IMG/VR virus record: IMGVR_UViG_3300002488_000038
Location: 9,796-31,180 of that record
Strand: one strand, 5' to 3'
DNA from: a virus
Length of the DNA stretch: 21,385 nt
The position numbers and the translations under genes were made by a program. Below, in pieces: positions 1-7,675 of the stretch (positions are counted from its first letter, which is position 1; each line of letters starts with the position of its first letter). Below the pieces are notes generated by a model. That model did not search any database and was not told where the DNA came from. It was given only the letters and a program-made list of their open reading frames with translations.

Positions 1-1532
1 CACCAACACTTTATTATTATTGTAGCAATCACGCTGGAATGGGAGGTCAAGCTAATACTCCTACAGGAGATGCTTGGGGTTTACTATCATGGAGTGCTGG
101 AGATTGGGGAGATCAAAATGATTTTACTGTAGAAGTTTCTGGAATTCAATCTTCACTTTCACAAGGATCTTTTACAATTGAATTAAATACAAATGAACCA
201 GCAACAGGACAACAGCTTACTGGATCTACAGGTCAAGTTGGAATAGAATTAATAAATAATGGTTGGGGTGCTAACACATGGGGATTCTCTCAGTGGGGCC
301 AAATCGGTCAACAGATTGTTGGTCAACAAGCAACCTTAACTGTTGGAAATGCAACAGCGGCAGCAAACGCAGATGTCGATGTAACTGGATCACAAGCAGC
401 TACAACAATAAGCTCAACCAGTGTAAGCATAAATCAAGAAGTAACGCCAGCATCACTAACACTTACATCTTCAGTTGGTAATGTTGACCCTGAACCAGAT
501 GCTATGGTCGTTGGTCAACAAGCAGCTCTTTCTATAGGCTCAGTAACTGTTGAAGCAATCATTGAAGAAGGTTGGGGAGGTGATACTTGGGGTGAAAACA
601 GATGGGGTGATTTACAAGCTCACTTATTTATTGTTGGTCAACAAGCACAATTGTCAATTGGCAATGCAGTAACTCAAGCCGATGCAATTGTTAACGCAAC
701 TGGAATACAATTAACAGCTACAAATGCAGGAGCTGTTGGTGGTACCTCTGTAGACTTAATACCTACGGGTCAACAATTAACAATGAGCTTGGGTGATGAA
801 ACTATTAACGTGGGAGTACCTGTAACCACTGCTGGCACTTTAACACCAAGCGCAGGACAAACAACTATTGATCCGACTTTCTTAATAGGAGAAGGATGGG
901 GTAGAGATACTTATGGTAACTTAGGTTGGGGTGTAAATTACTCAGCTATAAATACTGGAGGTTTACAATTAACTTCTTCTCTAGGTTCTGAGACTGCATT
1001 TACTGATGTTGTCGTTTCTGTAACTGGTCAACAAGCAAATATGACCCTTGGAGTTTATTCAACACAAGCTGATGCTGATTTATCAATTACTGTAAGTGAG
1101 CATACGATGAACACTTCTATTGGTAACTTTAGTTTGGTTCAGTCAACAGTAGAACCGGCTACCGGACAACAATTAGGTGCATCAGTAGGTACTGCCGAAG
1201 GTTTCCAAAATACTCCAGTAGACGTTAGCGGAAATGAAGCTACACTTACTCAAGGAACTATATCACTTGAGCAAAGCACAGTAGAAACGGCTACCGGACA
1301 ACAATTAACTACATCGATAGGAACAGTATCTGAAGTACCTGCTCAAATGGTTGGTGTTTCTGGAATTCAGGCGACCTTATCAATGGGAGAAGAAGGCACA
1401 GTTTCAAATGCTAATGTATTCCCTACGGGCATATCGTTGACAGCAACTACAGGAAATACTAAAATAACGTCCTGGAACGAAGTCGAAACAGGCGTAAATA
1501 ATACATGGAGTGTAGTTGATTTAGCAGCCTGA
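1..1532 (+). CDS. Repeat-rich phage virion structural protein, 5' end cut by window
   Basis: The reading frame is open from the window edge (first full codon at position 3, 509 residues visible), so the ATG at 39 is internal. The residues before it read LYYYCSNHAG and run straight into MGG, a pattern resembling the end of a small beta domain. The rest is low in charge and built from about 18 degenerate units of the form (T/V/S)G-x-Q-x-(T/L)-x-(S/T)-x-G. Trp-Gly cassettes of the type GWGxxTWGxxxWG start at 261, 570 and 894, with a looser one near 66. This repetitive, beta-rich, Cys-poor make-up fits a tail or fibre-network protein on the virion surface, and the tail-fibre-like gene follows 36 nt downstream. 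The precise role is not recognised. Virion location is inferred from composition and context. Confidence 0.75.
   Translation, partial: PTLYYYCSNHAGMGGQANTPTGDAWGLLSWSAGDWGDQNDFTVEVSGIQSSLSQGSFTIELNTNEPATGQQLTGSTGQVGIELINNGWGANTWGFSQWGQIGQQIVGQQATLTVGNATAAANADVDVTGSQAATTISSTSVSINQEVTPASLTLTSSVGNVDPEPDAMVVGQQAALSIGSVTVEAIIEEGWGGDTWGENRWGDLQAHLFIVGQQAQLSIGNAVTQADAIVNATGIQLTATNAGAVGGTSVDLIPTGQQLTMSLGDETINVGVPVTTAGTLTPSAGQTTIDPTFLIGEGWGRDTYGNLGWGVNYSAINTGGLQLTSSLGSETAFTDVVVSVTGQQANMTLGVYSTQADADLSITVSEHTMNTSIGNFSLVQSTVEPATGQQLGASVGTAEGFQNTPVDVSGNEATLTQGTISLEQSTVETATGQQLTTSIGTVSEVPAQMVGVSGIQATLSMGEEGTVSNANVFPTGISLTATTGNTKITSWNEVETGVNNTWSVVDLAA
261..932 (+). repeat. Three Trp-Gly cassettes with about 0.3 kb spacing
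   Basis: Thirteen-residue cassettes of the form GWGxxT(W/Y)GxxxWG are encoded at 261-299, 570-608 and 894-932, 309 and 324 nt apart. Between them lie multiple TGQQLT/VGQQA units, several sharing the DNA core ggtcaacaagca. The pattern implies internal duplication of a domain of roughly 105 residues, followed by divergence. Confidence 0.7.
1146..1307 (+). repeat. 132-bp-period internal direct repeat
   Basis: The 30-nt blocks at 1146-1175 and 1278-1307 match at 29 of 30 positions (a c/a difference), exactly 132 nt (44 codons) apart. They encode QSTVE-x-ATGQQL twice. The flanks between the blocks are much less similar at DNA level, so only this core is conserved or recently homogenised. Confidence 0.75.
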
Positions 1533-1555
1533 GTAATGTAAAATTAGAACTTATT

Positions 1556-1561
1556 AAGGAG
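1556..1561 (+). promoter_or_regulatory. Strong Shine-Dalgarno for the tail-fibre gene
   Basis: AAGGAG lies 7 nt before the ATG at 1569. The 14-nt string aaggagaatttttat-like context is repeated before the ATG at 12119. These are two of the few strong ribosome binding sites in a window where most starts rely on overlap with the upstream stop. Confidence 0.7.
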
Positions 1562-1568
1562 AATTTTT

Positions 1569-2834
1569 ATGGCATCAAGTTATTCGAGTGATCTCAAACT
1601 AGAACTTATGGTAACCGGTGAAAACGCTGGTACATGGGGTGATAAAACAAATACAAATTTAAATTTAATTCAACAAGCTATATCAGGTTTTGAACAAGTA
1701 ACACTTTCAAGTGGTTCAACTTTAGCATTAGCAATGTCTAATGCAGCATTATCAAATGCTAGAAACATGATAATCAAATTTGCTACAATTACGGCAGGCG
1801 CATCAACTGTTTGTACAATACCAGATTCAATAGAAAAATTTTATATCTTTGATTGTACTGGTGTAACTAACCCAACTAACTTAACAATCAAAACTGCATC
1901 AGGAACTGGATTTTCTCCAGACGCACAAAAAATTTATGCTGCGTATTCTGATGGAACAAATCTTAAAGAAATTTCTTTAGACACTTTAGGTGGCACAGTG
2001 GCTGCTGCACAAATTGCATCTTCCGCTGTAACAACTGCTAAGATTGCAGATGACGCTGTAACTTTTGCAAAAATGCAAGACACTACAACTGCTAATAGAG
2101 TTTTAGGAGCAGCTTCTGCTGGAACTATCGGTGAAGTACAAGTTGCTACTGACATGATTGCAGACGATGCTGTGACTCAAGCAAAAATTGGTGACGATGC
2201 AGTCGGAGCTGATCAACTTGCAAACACAACAGTTTCTGCTGCTTCTTACACAGTGGCTTCAATCACTGTAGATGCTCAAGGTAGAATTACTGCTGCATCA
2301 AGTGGACAAGCAGGTGGTAACACAGAATACTGGCACGGAATTAAAAACAGTGGCTCTGGAAATATTTCAACAACAGGAAATGTTGCTAACTTTTATATGT
2401 ATGGAGCATCTGGTGGACCTGGACCTGGAAACAGAGATAACCCAGGAGATAGAAGAGATGGTGGCTTTGGTGCGTATGGATACTGGAACTCACCAATTGT
2501 TCAACCTGGAAACTCAGTTCCTTATTCTATGGGATCTGGTGGTAACCAAGGATCTAATCCACACGGAAATTTTAAAGGCGCAGCTTCTAACGCAGGAAAC
2601 GCTACAACAATCGATTTAGGACCAGGAACTATTACAATCAATGGCGGTAATGGTGGTAATGCTCCGCCTAATTGGAACACATCTGGAACCGCAGGTACCT
2701 CAGGAAACTTTTCTGGTACTTCACCAGATCAACAAGCATGGAGTCCAGCAACCTACTTAATTGGAGACAGTAACAACCAAAGTCCAAGTCAACCAGGTAG
2801 ATTACTGTTCTTCGCTAACGATGGAGACGCATAA
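1569..2834 (+). CDS. Tail-fibre/adhesin-like protein with glycine-rich C-terminus
   Basis: 421 residues. The N-terminus (about 1-45, with GENAGTWGDKTNTNLNLIQQ) resembles the start of tail-fibre proteins common in marine phages. Residues 145-220 contain coiled or stacked repeats of the type AKIADDAVT/AKIGDDAVG that often form fibre shafts. From about 277 the protein becomes Gly/Asn/Pro-rich with short hydrophobic blocks and VxPGxSVPYxxGxGG-like phrasing, as in polyglycine-type phage adhesin tips. The gene has a strong AAGGAG site, and its TAA overlaps the ATG of the next gene. It probably binds a host receptor. Fibre identity is by resemblance; the receptor cannot be read from sequence. Confidence 0.72.
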   Translation: MASSYSSDLKLELMVTGENAGTWGDKTNTNLNLIQQAISGFEQVTLSSGSTLALAMSNAALSNARNMIIKFATITAGASTVCTIPDSIEKFYIFDCTGVTNPTNLTIKTASGTGFSPDAQKIYAAYSDGTNLKEISLDTLGGTVAAAQIASSAVTTAKIADDAVTFAKMQDTTTANRVLGAASAGTIGEVQVATDMIADDAVTQAKIGDDAVGADQLANTTVSAASYTVASITVDAQGRITAASSGQAGGNTEYWHGIKNSGSGNISTTGNVANFYMYGASGGPGPGNRDNPGDRRDGGFGAYGYWNSPIVQPGNSVPYSMGSGGNQGSNPHGNFKGAASNAGNATTIDLGPGTITINGGNGGNAPPNWNTSGTAGTSGNFSGTSPDQQAWSPATYLIGDSNNQSPSQPGRLLFFANDGDA

Positions 2835-3310
2835 TGGCTTATATAATTTTTGCTAACGATGCTTCCGGAATACCCGGAACTGTTTCAGGTATGGCAGCTG
2901 ATGATACTGCTTTATCAAAAGTAATTCCATCATCTTCAGCTTATAAAGTTATTGCAGTAACTGATTCTGAATTTGATGATGTAAAATACAGAGTAAAAAG
3001 AGCTGATAGCTACAATGGTGATACTATTGTTTGGCAAGACATAGCTCCAACAGAAGCTGATCCAGCTTCTGGAAATGCTCCTGGATACATGCAGGAAGAT
3101 ATTCAAAGTCAGATAGATACATCAGTAGATGCTATTGATAGATGGCTTGCTGATTATCCAGAAAACTCTGAAGCATCAACTTGGACTGCATATAAATCTC
3201 AATTACAATCTACAGATATTAGTGGTTGGACTTACCCAACACAAACATCTATTGAGAAGTATTACGCAGACAATGGGCAAACTTCATTAAACGTTTTACA
3301 ACTTCCTTAA
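2834..3310 (+). CDS. Small tail-fibre-associated protein (possible assembly helper), unknown
   Basis: 158 residues, starting in a TAATG overlap with the tail-fibre gene, so probably translationally coupled to it. It is acidic and soluble, with no signal peptide or membrane segment. The second half has a helical, Trp/Tyr-containing region (RWLADYP, WTAYKSQLQ, SGWTYPT) loosely reminiscent of short tail-fibre assembly proteins that follow fibre genes in other phages. Its N-terminus (IIFANDASG) echoes the C-terminus of the preceding protein (LLFFANDGDA). No family is recognised with confidence. The chaperone idea rests on position and the general look of the C-terminus only. Confidence 0.6.
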   Translation: MAYIIFANDASGIPGTVSGMAADDTALSKVIPSSSAYKVIAVTDSEFDDVKYRVKRADSYNGDTIVWQDIAPTEADPASGNAPGYMQEDIQSQIDTSVDAIDRWLADYPENSEASTWTAYKSQLQSTDISGWTYPTQTSIEKYYADNGQTSLNVLQLP

Positions 3311-3319
3311 ATAATATAT

Positions 3320-3346
3320 AACTCGTTACATGAAAGTAATCGAGTT
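3320..3346 (+). promoter_or_regulatory. Hairpin with a start codon in its loop
   Basis: AACTCG-TTAC (3320-3329) can pair with GTAA-t-CGAGTT (3336-3346), giving ten base pairs with one bulged T. The six-nt loop ATGAAA holds the start codon at 3330. There is no visible Shine-Dalgarno, so the hairpin may present or regulate this start. It lacks a U-tract, so it does not look like a terminator. The pairing is seen; the function is inferred. Confidence 0.35.
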
Positions 3347-4070
3347 TGCTTCACATAAGGAATATGTTGGATCTAAACAGGAGTTACCAATACCAATAAA
3401 ACTTAACATACCTAAATGGTATAAAGAGTTAGATAATCATATGGCTAATCCTTCGATTAAGGCATGTATGCCTTTTTTGGATACATTAACTACAGGTTAT
3501 TTATTAAAAACACCTCAAGATCTATATCTTCATCACAATAAAGAAATGCCAGATGGAACAAAAGGAACTTTTCACAGATGGGGACTTAGAGGTAAAGAGA
3601 CATGGTGTGATAGTTTACAACTAAATTTTAATACTCATGAAAGAGATGTGCATGATACTCATCAATTAAAAGGTTCACCTCATGAACAAAAAAATAAAAA
3701 ATTACCTTATTTAAAATTTTTGAATCCTTGGCTTATAAAAACACCTCCTGGATATGCATGTTTATTCGTACCACCATTAAATAATGCAGATGATAGATTC
3801 TCAATAATACCTGGAATAGTAGATACAGATACATTTACTTCTGAAATAAATTTTCCATTTGTTGTAAATGGTGATAAATATCCTGAACTAGAAACAAAGA
3901 TTAATAAAGGTACACCTTACGTACAGATTATACCTTTTAAAAAAGAAAGTTGGGAAATGAAATTAGTTGAAAAAACAACAGAAGAACTAGGTGCTGTTAA
4001 ATTATGGCACAGGTTAGATTTATGGCAAAGATATAAGAATAAATTTTGGAATAAACAAAAATGGAAATAA
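3330..4070 (+). CDS. DUF6065-like protein of unknown function
   Basis: 246 residues, soluble, no membrane segment. The central and C-terminal parts carry a pattern resembling DUF6065-type proteins: TPPGYACLFVPPLN, then GIVDTDTF, INFPFVV, and KGTPYVQIIPFKKESW, at roughly residues 137-210. The N-terminal half has PKWYKEL and KACMPFLD. This combination (Pro-Gly-x, hydrophobic, P-x-N, G-x-V-D-T-D) recurs in marine phage accessory genes, often near 2OG-Fe(II) oxygenases. No catalytic residue can be assigned. The gene opens a very AT-rich cassette and overlaps the following oxygenase by 10 nt. Family membership is by recall and remains tentative. Confidence 0.65.
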   Translation: MKVIEFASHKEYVGSKQELPIPIKLNIPKWYKELDNHMANPSIKACMPFLDTLTTGYLLKTPQDLYLHHNKEMPDGTKGTFHRWGLRGKETWCDSLQLNFNTHERDVHDTHQLKGSPHEQKNKKLPYLKFLNPWLIKTPPGYACLFVPPLNNADDRFSIIPGIVDTDTFTSEINFPFVVNGDKYPELETKINKGTPYVQIIPFKKESWEMKLVEKTTEELGAVKLWHRLDLWQRYKNKFWNKQKWK

Positions 4071-4636
4071 AAGATTACGTACAAGTTAATGATGGTGCAA
4101 TACCATGGCATGTTTTAAGTAGTTTATTAAAGTGGATAAATAGTCAAAAATTTGAACAAGCTATTGTAGGTGGTGGGGAATCAGAAAGAATAGATTTTAA
4201 CATTAGAAATACATACAACAAGCCTTTAAATAATTTATCCGAATGTATGTCAGAAGTTCATTGGTGTAATTTGTTACATAAATATTTTAAATTTTATATA
4301 GAAAAACATGGTAAAGATTTAAAACTACTACCTGGATTAATAAGTCCATCATTTGTAAACGATATTACAGTATTGAAGTATGAAGTCGGAGGTTTTTATA
4401 AATATCATACTGATCATTTTCATGAGAACCCTAGAACTTATAGTTGTATTTTATTATTAAATGATGATTACGAAGGAGGTCATCTAAACTTTATGAATAC
4501 AGATGGCTCTGGAGAATATAAAATAGAAGTAAGACCAAATAGAATGTTAGTGTGGCCAAGTAATTTTATGTTTCCACATTGCGTAGCACCAGTAACAAAA
4601 GGAGTTAGGTATTCAGTAGTATCATGGGCACTTTAA
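4061..4636 (+). CDS. 2OG-Fe(II) dioxygenase, prolyl 4-hydroxylase-like
   Basis: 191 residues forming one double-stranded beta-helix domain. The iron facial triad is visible as H116-T-D118 (YHTDHF) and H173 (FPHCVAP). R183 in GVRYSVVSW lies where this family binds the 5-carboxylate of 2-oxoglutarate. The phrases LLLNDDYEGGHLNF and VRPNRMLVWPS are typical of the P4Hc group, which hydroxylates Pro or other residues using Fe(II), O2 and 2-oxoglutarate. The start overlaps the previous gene and the end overlaps the next by 13 nt, so expression is coupled. All metal ligands are present, so activity is likely. The substrate is unknown; phage tail proteins or host surface molecules are possible. Confidence 0.88.
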   Translation: MEIKDYVQVNDGAIPWHVLSSLLKWINSQKFEQAIVGGGESERIDFNIRNTYNKPLNNLSECMSEVHWCNLLHKYFKFYIEKHGKDLKLLPGLISPSFVNDITVLKYEVGGFYKYHTDHFHENPRTYSCILLLNDDYEGGHLNFMNTDGSGEYKIEVRPNRMLVWPSNFMFPHCVAPVTKGVRYSVVSWAL

Positions 4637-5250
4637 AAGATATAGGATATAAAGTTGTTAAGAACTTTATTACAATAGAAGAAGCAAACCTTATCAAAGA
4701 ATATTGTATTCTTAGACATAAGATTAATTTTGATGATATTAAATTAAATGACTTTCAACAAAATAATAATGGTGACACTTCTATTTACGCAGATCCACTT
4801 ACAGAAGGTTTATTAATCTCAAAAACAAAATTAATGGAGCAAGAAAGTGGATTAAAATTGTTTCCTACTTATTCTTTTTGGAGAATGTATACTTACAATG
4901 CAGAATTAAAACCGCACAAAGATAGAGAATCTTGTGAAATAAGTGTTACTGTAATGTTTGGATCTGATGGAACTTCATGGCCTTTTTTTGTAGGAGATAA
5001 AGAAATTGAATTACAAACTGGAGATGCAGTATTATATTTAGGGACACAAGTAAAACATTGGAGAGAACCTTTTACAGGAGACTGGCACGCTCAGGGGTTT
5101 TTACATTATGTTGATCAAGATGGTCCTCATGCAGAATGGGAGAGAGATAAGAGACCACAATTCGCTTTAAGAAATGAATACCTTGCAAAACTAGAAGCTA
5201 AAATGAAAAAGAGAAAAGGACAGTTCGAAGAAGTACCTGTAAAGAAATGA
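4624..5250 (+). CDS. 2OG-Fe(II) oxygenase, second family
   Basis: 208 residues. The pattern PHKDRESCEISVTVMFG, WPFFV, LQTGDAVLYLGTQVKHWREPF and QGFLHYVDQDGPH marks a double-stranded beta-helix oxygenase family frequent in marine phages. Likely iron ligands are H98, D100 and H145. Conserved Q157 and H161 lie in the last strand, where the 2-oxoglutarate contact would be. It is not close to the upstream P4H-like protein in sequence, so the pair is not a tandem duplication. The C-terminus (about 185-208) is a charged Lys/Glu helix. The gene overlaps both neighbours and has no Shine-Dalgarno. The substrate cannot be read from sequence. Confidence 0.82.
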   Translation: MGTLKDIGYKVVKNFITIEEANLIKEYCILRHKINFDDIKLNDFQQNNNGDTSIYADPLTEGLLISKTKLMEQESGLKLFPTYSFWRMYTYNAELKPHKDRESCEISVTVMFGSDGTSWPFFVGDKEIELQTGDAVLYLGTQVKHWREPFTGDWHAQGFLHYVDQDGPHAEWERDKRPQFALRNEYLAKLEAKMKKRKGQFEEVPVKK

Positions 5251-5492
5251 AATTTCAAAGATATAAAAAAGATGGATCTGCTGACATAATTTTTGATGAT
5301 AATGAAAAACAAATTATAAACAAATTTGGTAAGTTACATTTTACTCCTGAAGCGTTAAAACATTTTGGTAATCATTTAGTACATATTGTAGCTGAATGGC
5401 ACTTAGATTTTAACGATAAAATAAAGGGTATTACAACAAAACCTGATCAAGTGGTAAAAACAGAAGAACCTAAAGACAACCCTAAGGTTTAA
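5247..5492 (+). CDS. Small unknown protein, 81 aa
   Basis: It starts in an ATGA overlap with the oxygenase upstream and closes the accessory cassette. The product is charged and soluble, with a probable alpha-helical middle (PEALKHFGNHLVHIVAEWHLDF) and a Lys/Pro/Glu-rich disordered tail from about residue 60. No family is recognised. Tight coupling suggests it is made with the oxygenase. Confidence 0.6.
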   Translation: MKFQRYKKDGSADIIFDDNEKQIINKFGKLHFTPEALKHFGNHLVHIVAEWHLDFNDKIKGITTKPDQVVKTEEPKDNPKV

Positions 5493-5524
5493 ACCCTAAA
5501 GTGTTTATAGTATAATGTCTTATG
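5478..5524 (+). promoter_or_regulatory. Possible sigma70-type promoter with direct repeat, before a start lacking an RBS
   Basis: AACCCTAA occurs at 5478-5485 and 5492-5499 (14-nt period), enclosing the palindrome GGTTTAAACC at 5486-5495. A perfect TATAAT follows at 5511-5516. Seventeen nt upstream of it TTTAAA is a 4-of-6 match to TTGACA. The ATG at 5522 starts only 5 nt after the -10 box and has no Shine-Dalgarno, so transcription from here would give a nearly leaderless message. AT-rich DNA produces TATAAT by chance, so this stays a candidate. Confidence 0.3.
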
Positions 5525-7672
5525 CCTTTAAATAGTGTACAGATTAGACCTGGATTTAATAAACAAGTAACTGAAGTAGGAGCTGAAGGTCAATGGACTG
5601 ACGGTGATAACGTGAGGTTTAGGTATGGTTTACCAGAAAAAATAGGTGGTTGGCAGCAAATCACCAATAGCACCATATGTGGTCCTGTAAGAGAACAGCT
5701 TGATTGGGCTGATCTAGAGGGCAGGAAATATGTTGCATTAGGAACAAACAGAGTTTTAGTAATTTATTACCAAGGAGCTTTGTATGATGTTACTCCATTA
5801 TCATCCTCTGTTACAGGTTTTACGTTTACTACTGTAAACAACAGTCCTACTGTGACCGTTAACAAAACAAGTCATGGTTTTTCTGCAGGAGATTTATTTT
5901 TATTTAGCTCAGTAACACCGCCTACAGGAGCAGGATACGTAGCATCAGATTTTACCACTAACACATTCGAAGTAGTCACTGTTCCTACGATTGATACTTT
6001 TACAATAACTATGTCGGCTAACGCTGGAACTACAGTAGCAGCAAGCGGAACTTCAACTATTACACCTTACAAAAAAGTTGGACCTATAAACCAAAGCGCA
6101 GGATATGGTTATGGAACATCGGGATGGGGAGGATCCTCTGGAGTTATCAGCACATTAAATGGTGCTCTACAAGATGACACTGCTGGAACAGGAGGAACGG
6201 GTACCTCAATTACTTTAGCAGGCACTACTAACTTTCCAACTACAGGAACTATTAAAGTTGGAGCTGAATTTATTTCATACACCGGACTCAATGGTAATAA
6301 TTTGACTGGGATAACAAGAGCAGTTGCAGGTACAAGATCAGCACACAACAATGGATCTTCTGTTGAAGTATTTCTAGGTTGGGGAGTTGCATCATTATCA
6401 TCAACTGTTGTACTTGACCCTGCATCATGGTCATTTGATAACTTTGGACAGAAGTTAATTGCAACTATAAAAAATGGAGAATCTTTTGAATGGAATCCTA
6501 TTGCTGCAAACAATAATGCGTTAAGCACCAGAGCAACTGTTATTAGTAATGCACCTACTGCTTCAGTGATGTCAATGGTATCTGAAAGAGATAGACATTT
6601 AATTATGATGGGAACTGAATCTACAATCGGAAGTAGTAACTCACAAGACAAAATGTTTATCAGGTTTTCAGATCAAGAAACTACAGGTGATTATATTCCT
6701 ACATCAATTAATACTGCAGGAACTTTAAGACTCGACTCTGGCACACAAATTGTAGGATGTGCTAAAGCAAAAGATTATATATTAATAGTTACAGACACAT
6801 CTGCATATCAAATGCAATTCGTAGGACCGCCTTTTACATTTTCTATAAGACAAGTTGGATCTAACTGTGGATTAATAGGCCAACATGCAATTAAGTATGT
6901 CAATGGATCTGTTTGGTGGATGGGAAGATCAGGAGGTTTCTTTCAATTCGATGGTACAGTTAAATCAATACCGTGTTTAGTAGAAGACTTTGTATTTACA
7001 TCTGATGCTGACAATCTAGGTTTAAATTTTGATGCCGAAGAATTAATTTATACTGGTCTCAATAGTTTATATGGAGAGATAAGTTGGTTTTATCCTAAAG
7101 CAGGATCAGCTGAAATTGATAGAGTTGTAACTTATAATTATAATGAACAGGTTTGGGTAACAGGTTCATTAGCAAGAACTTCATACATAGATGCAAGACT
7201 TTATGATAATCCGTACGCTACTCAATACATAACATCTGGAGTACCCACATTTCCAACAATACAGGGTGTAACAAATACAAATGGAGCAAGCACATACTAT
7301 GCCCAAGAGATAGGAAGCAATCAAGTCGACTTCTTTGGAACATCAACAGCTATTACTTCGTTTATACAATCGGGTGATTTTGATCTTGACTTAGAGGGCC
7401 AAGGTCAGTTTTTTATGAGTATGAGAAGATTCGTGCCAGATTTTAAATTATTAACGGGAGACGCTAAAATATCTATTCTTTTGAAAGACTTTCCAACGGA
7501 CAACGAATCATCTTCTCCACTAGGACCATTTACAATCAACTCAACAACTAGTAAAGTAGATACTAGAGCTAGAGCTAGATTTGCTAGTTTAAAAGTAGAG
7601 AATACCTCTACAAACCAAAGTTGGAGATATGGAACCTTTAGAGCTGACACACAACCAGATGGTATGAGATAA
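5522..7672 (+). CDS. Large tail/neck structural protein, beta-propeller-like
   Basis: 716 residues, mostly beta. The N-terminus (IRPGFNKQVTEVGAEGQW then VRFRYGLPEKIGGW) is a recognisable opening shared by many marine podovirus structural proteins. Residues about 97-183 look like an inserted Ig-like domain. Residues about 227-287 contain the module FPTTGTIKVGAEFISYTG followed by ITRAVAGTRSAH, seen in several phage virion proteins. Residues about 312-490 (GESFEWNP, RHLIMMGT, YILIVTDTSAYQMQFVG, WWMGRSGGFFQFDG) form repeated blades reminiscent of P22 gp10-type packaged-DNA stabilisation proteins. It is probably a neck or tail-hub component. The gp10 comparison is from general pattern and is not certain. 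Confidence 0.72.
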   Translation: MPLNSVQIRPGFNKQVTEVGAEGQWTDGDNVRFRYGLPEKIGGWQQITNSTICGPVREQLDWADLEGRKYVALGTNRVLVIYYQGALYDVTPLSSSVTGFTFTTVNNSPTVTVNKTSHGFSAGDLFLFSSVTPPTGAGYVASDFTTNTFEVVTVPTIDTFTITMSANAGTTVAASGTSTITPYKKVGPINQSAGYGYGTSGWGGSSGVISTLNGALQDDTAGTGGTGTSITLAGTTNFPTTGTIKVGAEFISYTGLNGNNLTGITRAVAGTRSAHNNGSSVEVFLGWGVASLSSTVVLDPASWSFDNFGQKLIATIKNGESFEWNPIAANNNALSTRATVISNAPTASVMSMVSERDRHLIMMGTESTIGSSNSQDKMFIRFSDQETTGDYIPTSINTAGTLRLDSGTQIVGCAKAKDYILIVTDTSAYQMQFVGPPFTFSIRQVGSNCGLIGQHAIKYVNGSVWWMGRSGGFFQFDGTVKSIPCLVEDFVFTSDADNLGLNFDAEELIYTGLNSLYGEISWFYPKAGSAEIDRVVTYNYNEQVWVTGSLARTSYIDARLYDNPYATQYITSGVPTFPTIQGVTNTNGASTYYAQEIGSNQVDFFGTSTAITSFIQSGDFDLDLEGQGQFFMSMRRFVPDFKLLTGDAKISILLKDFPTDNESSSPLGPFTINSTTSKVDTRARARFASLKVENTSTNQSWRYGTFRADTQPDGMR

Positions 7673-7675
7673 AAT

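Noticed and set aside
39-41. ATG as start of the first gene
   Set aside because: The frame is open to the window edge with protein-like residues, and the Met belongs to the C-x2-H-x2-M motif. There is no ribosome site before it.
1569-2834. Diversity-generating retroelement acting on the fibre tip
   Set aside because: No reverse transcriptase gene and no template/variable repeat pair with A-specific differences is visible in the window.
6109-6651. 180-aa minus-strand open frame
   Set aside because: It lies wholly inside the 716-aa structural gene. Its composition is that of an antisense shadow, and it has no coupled start or ribosome site.
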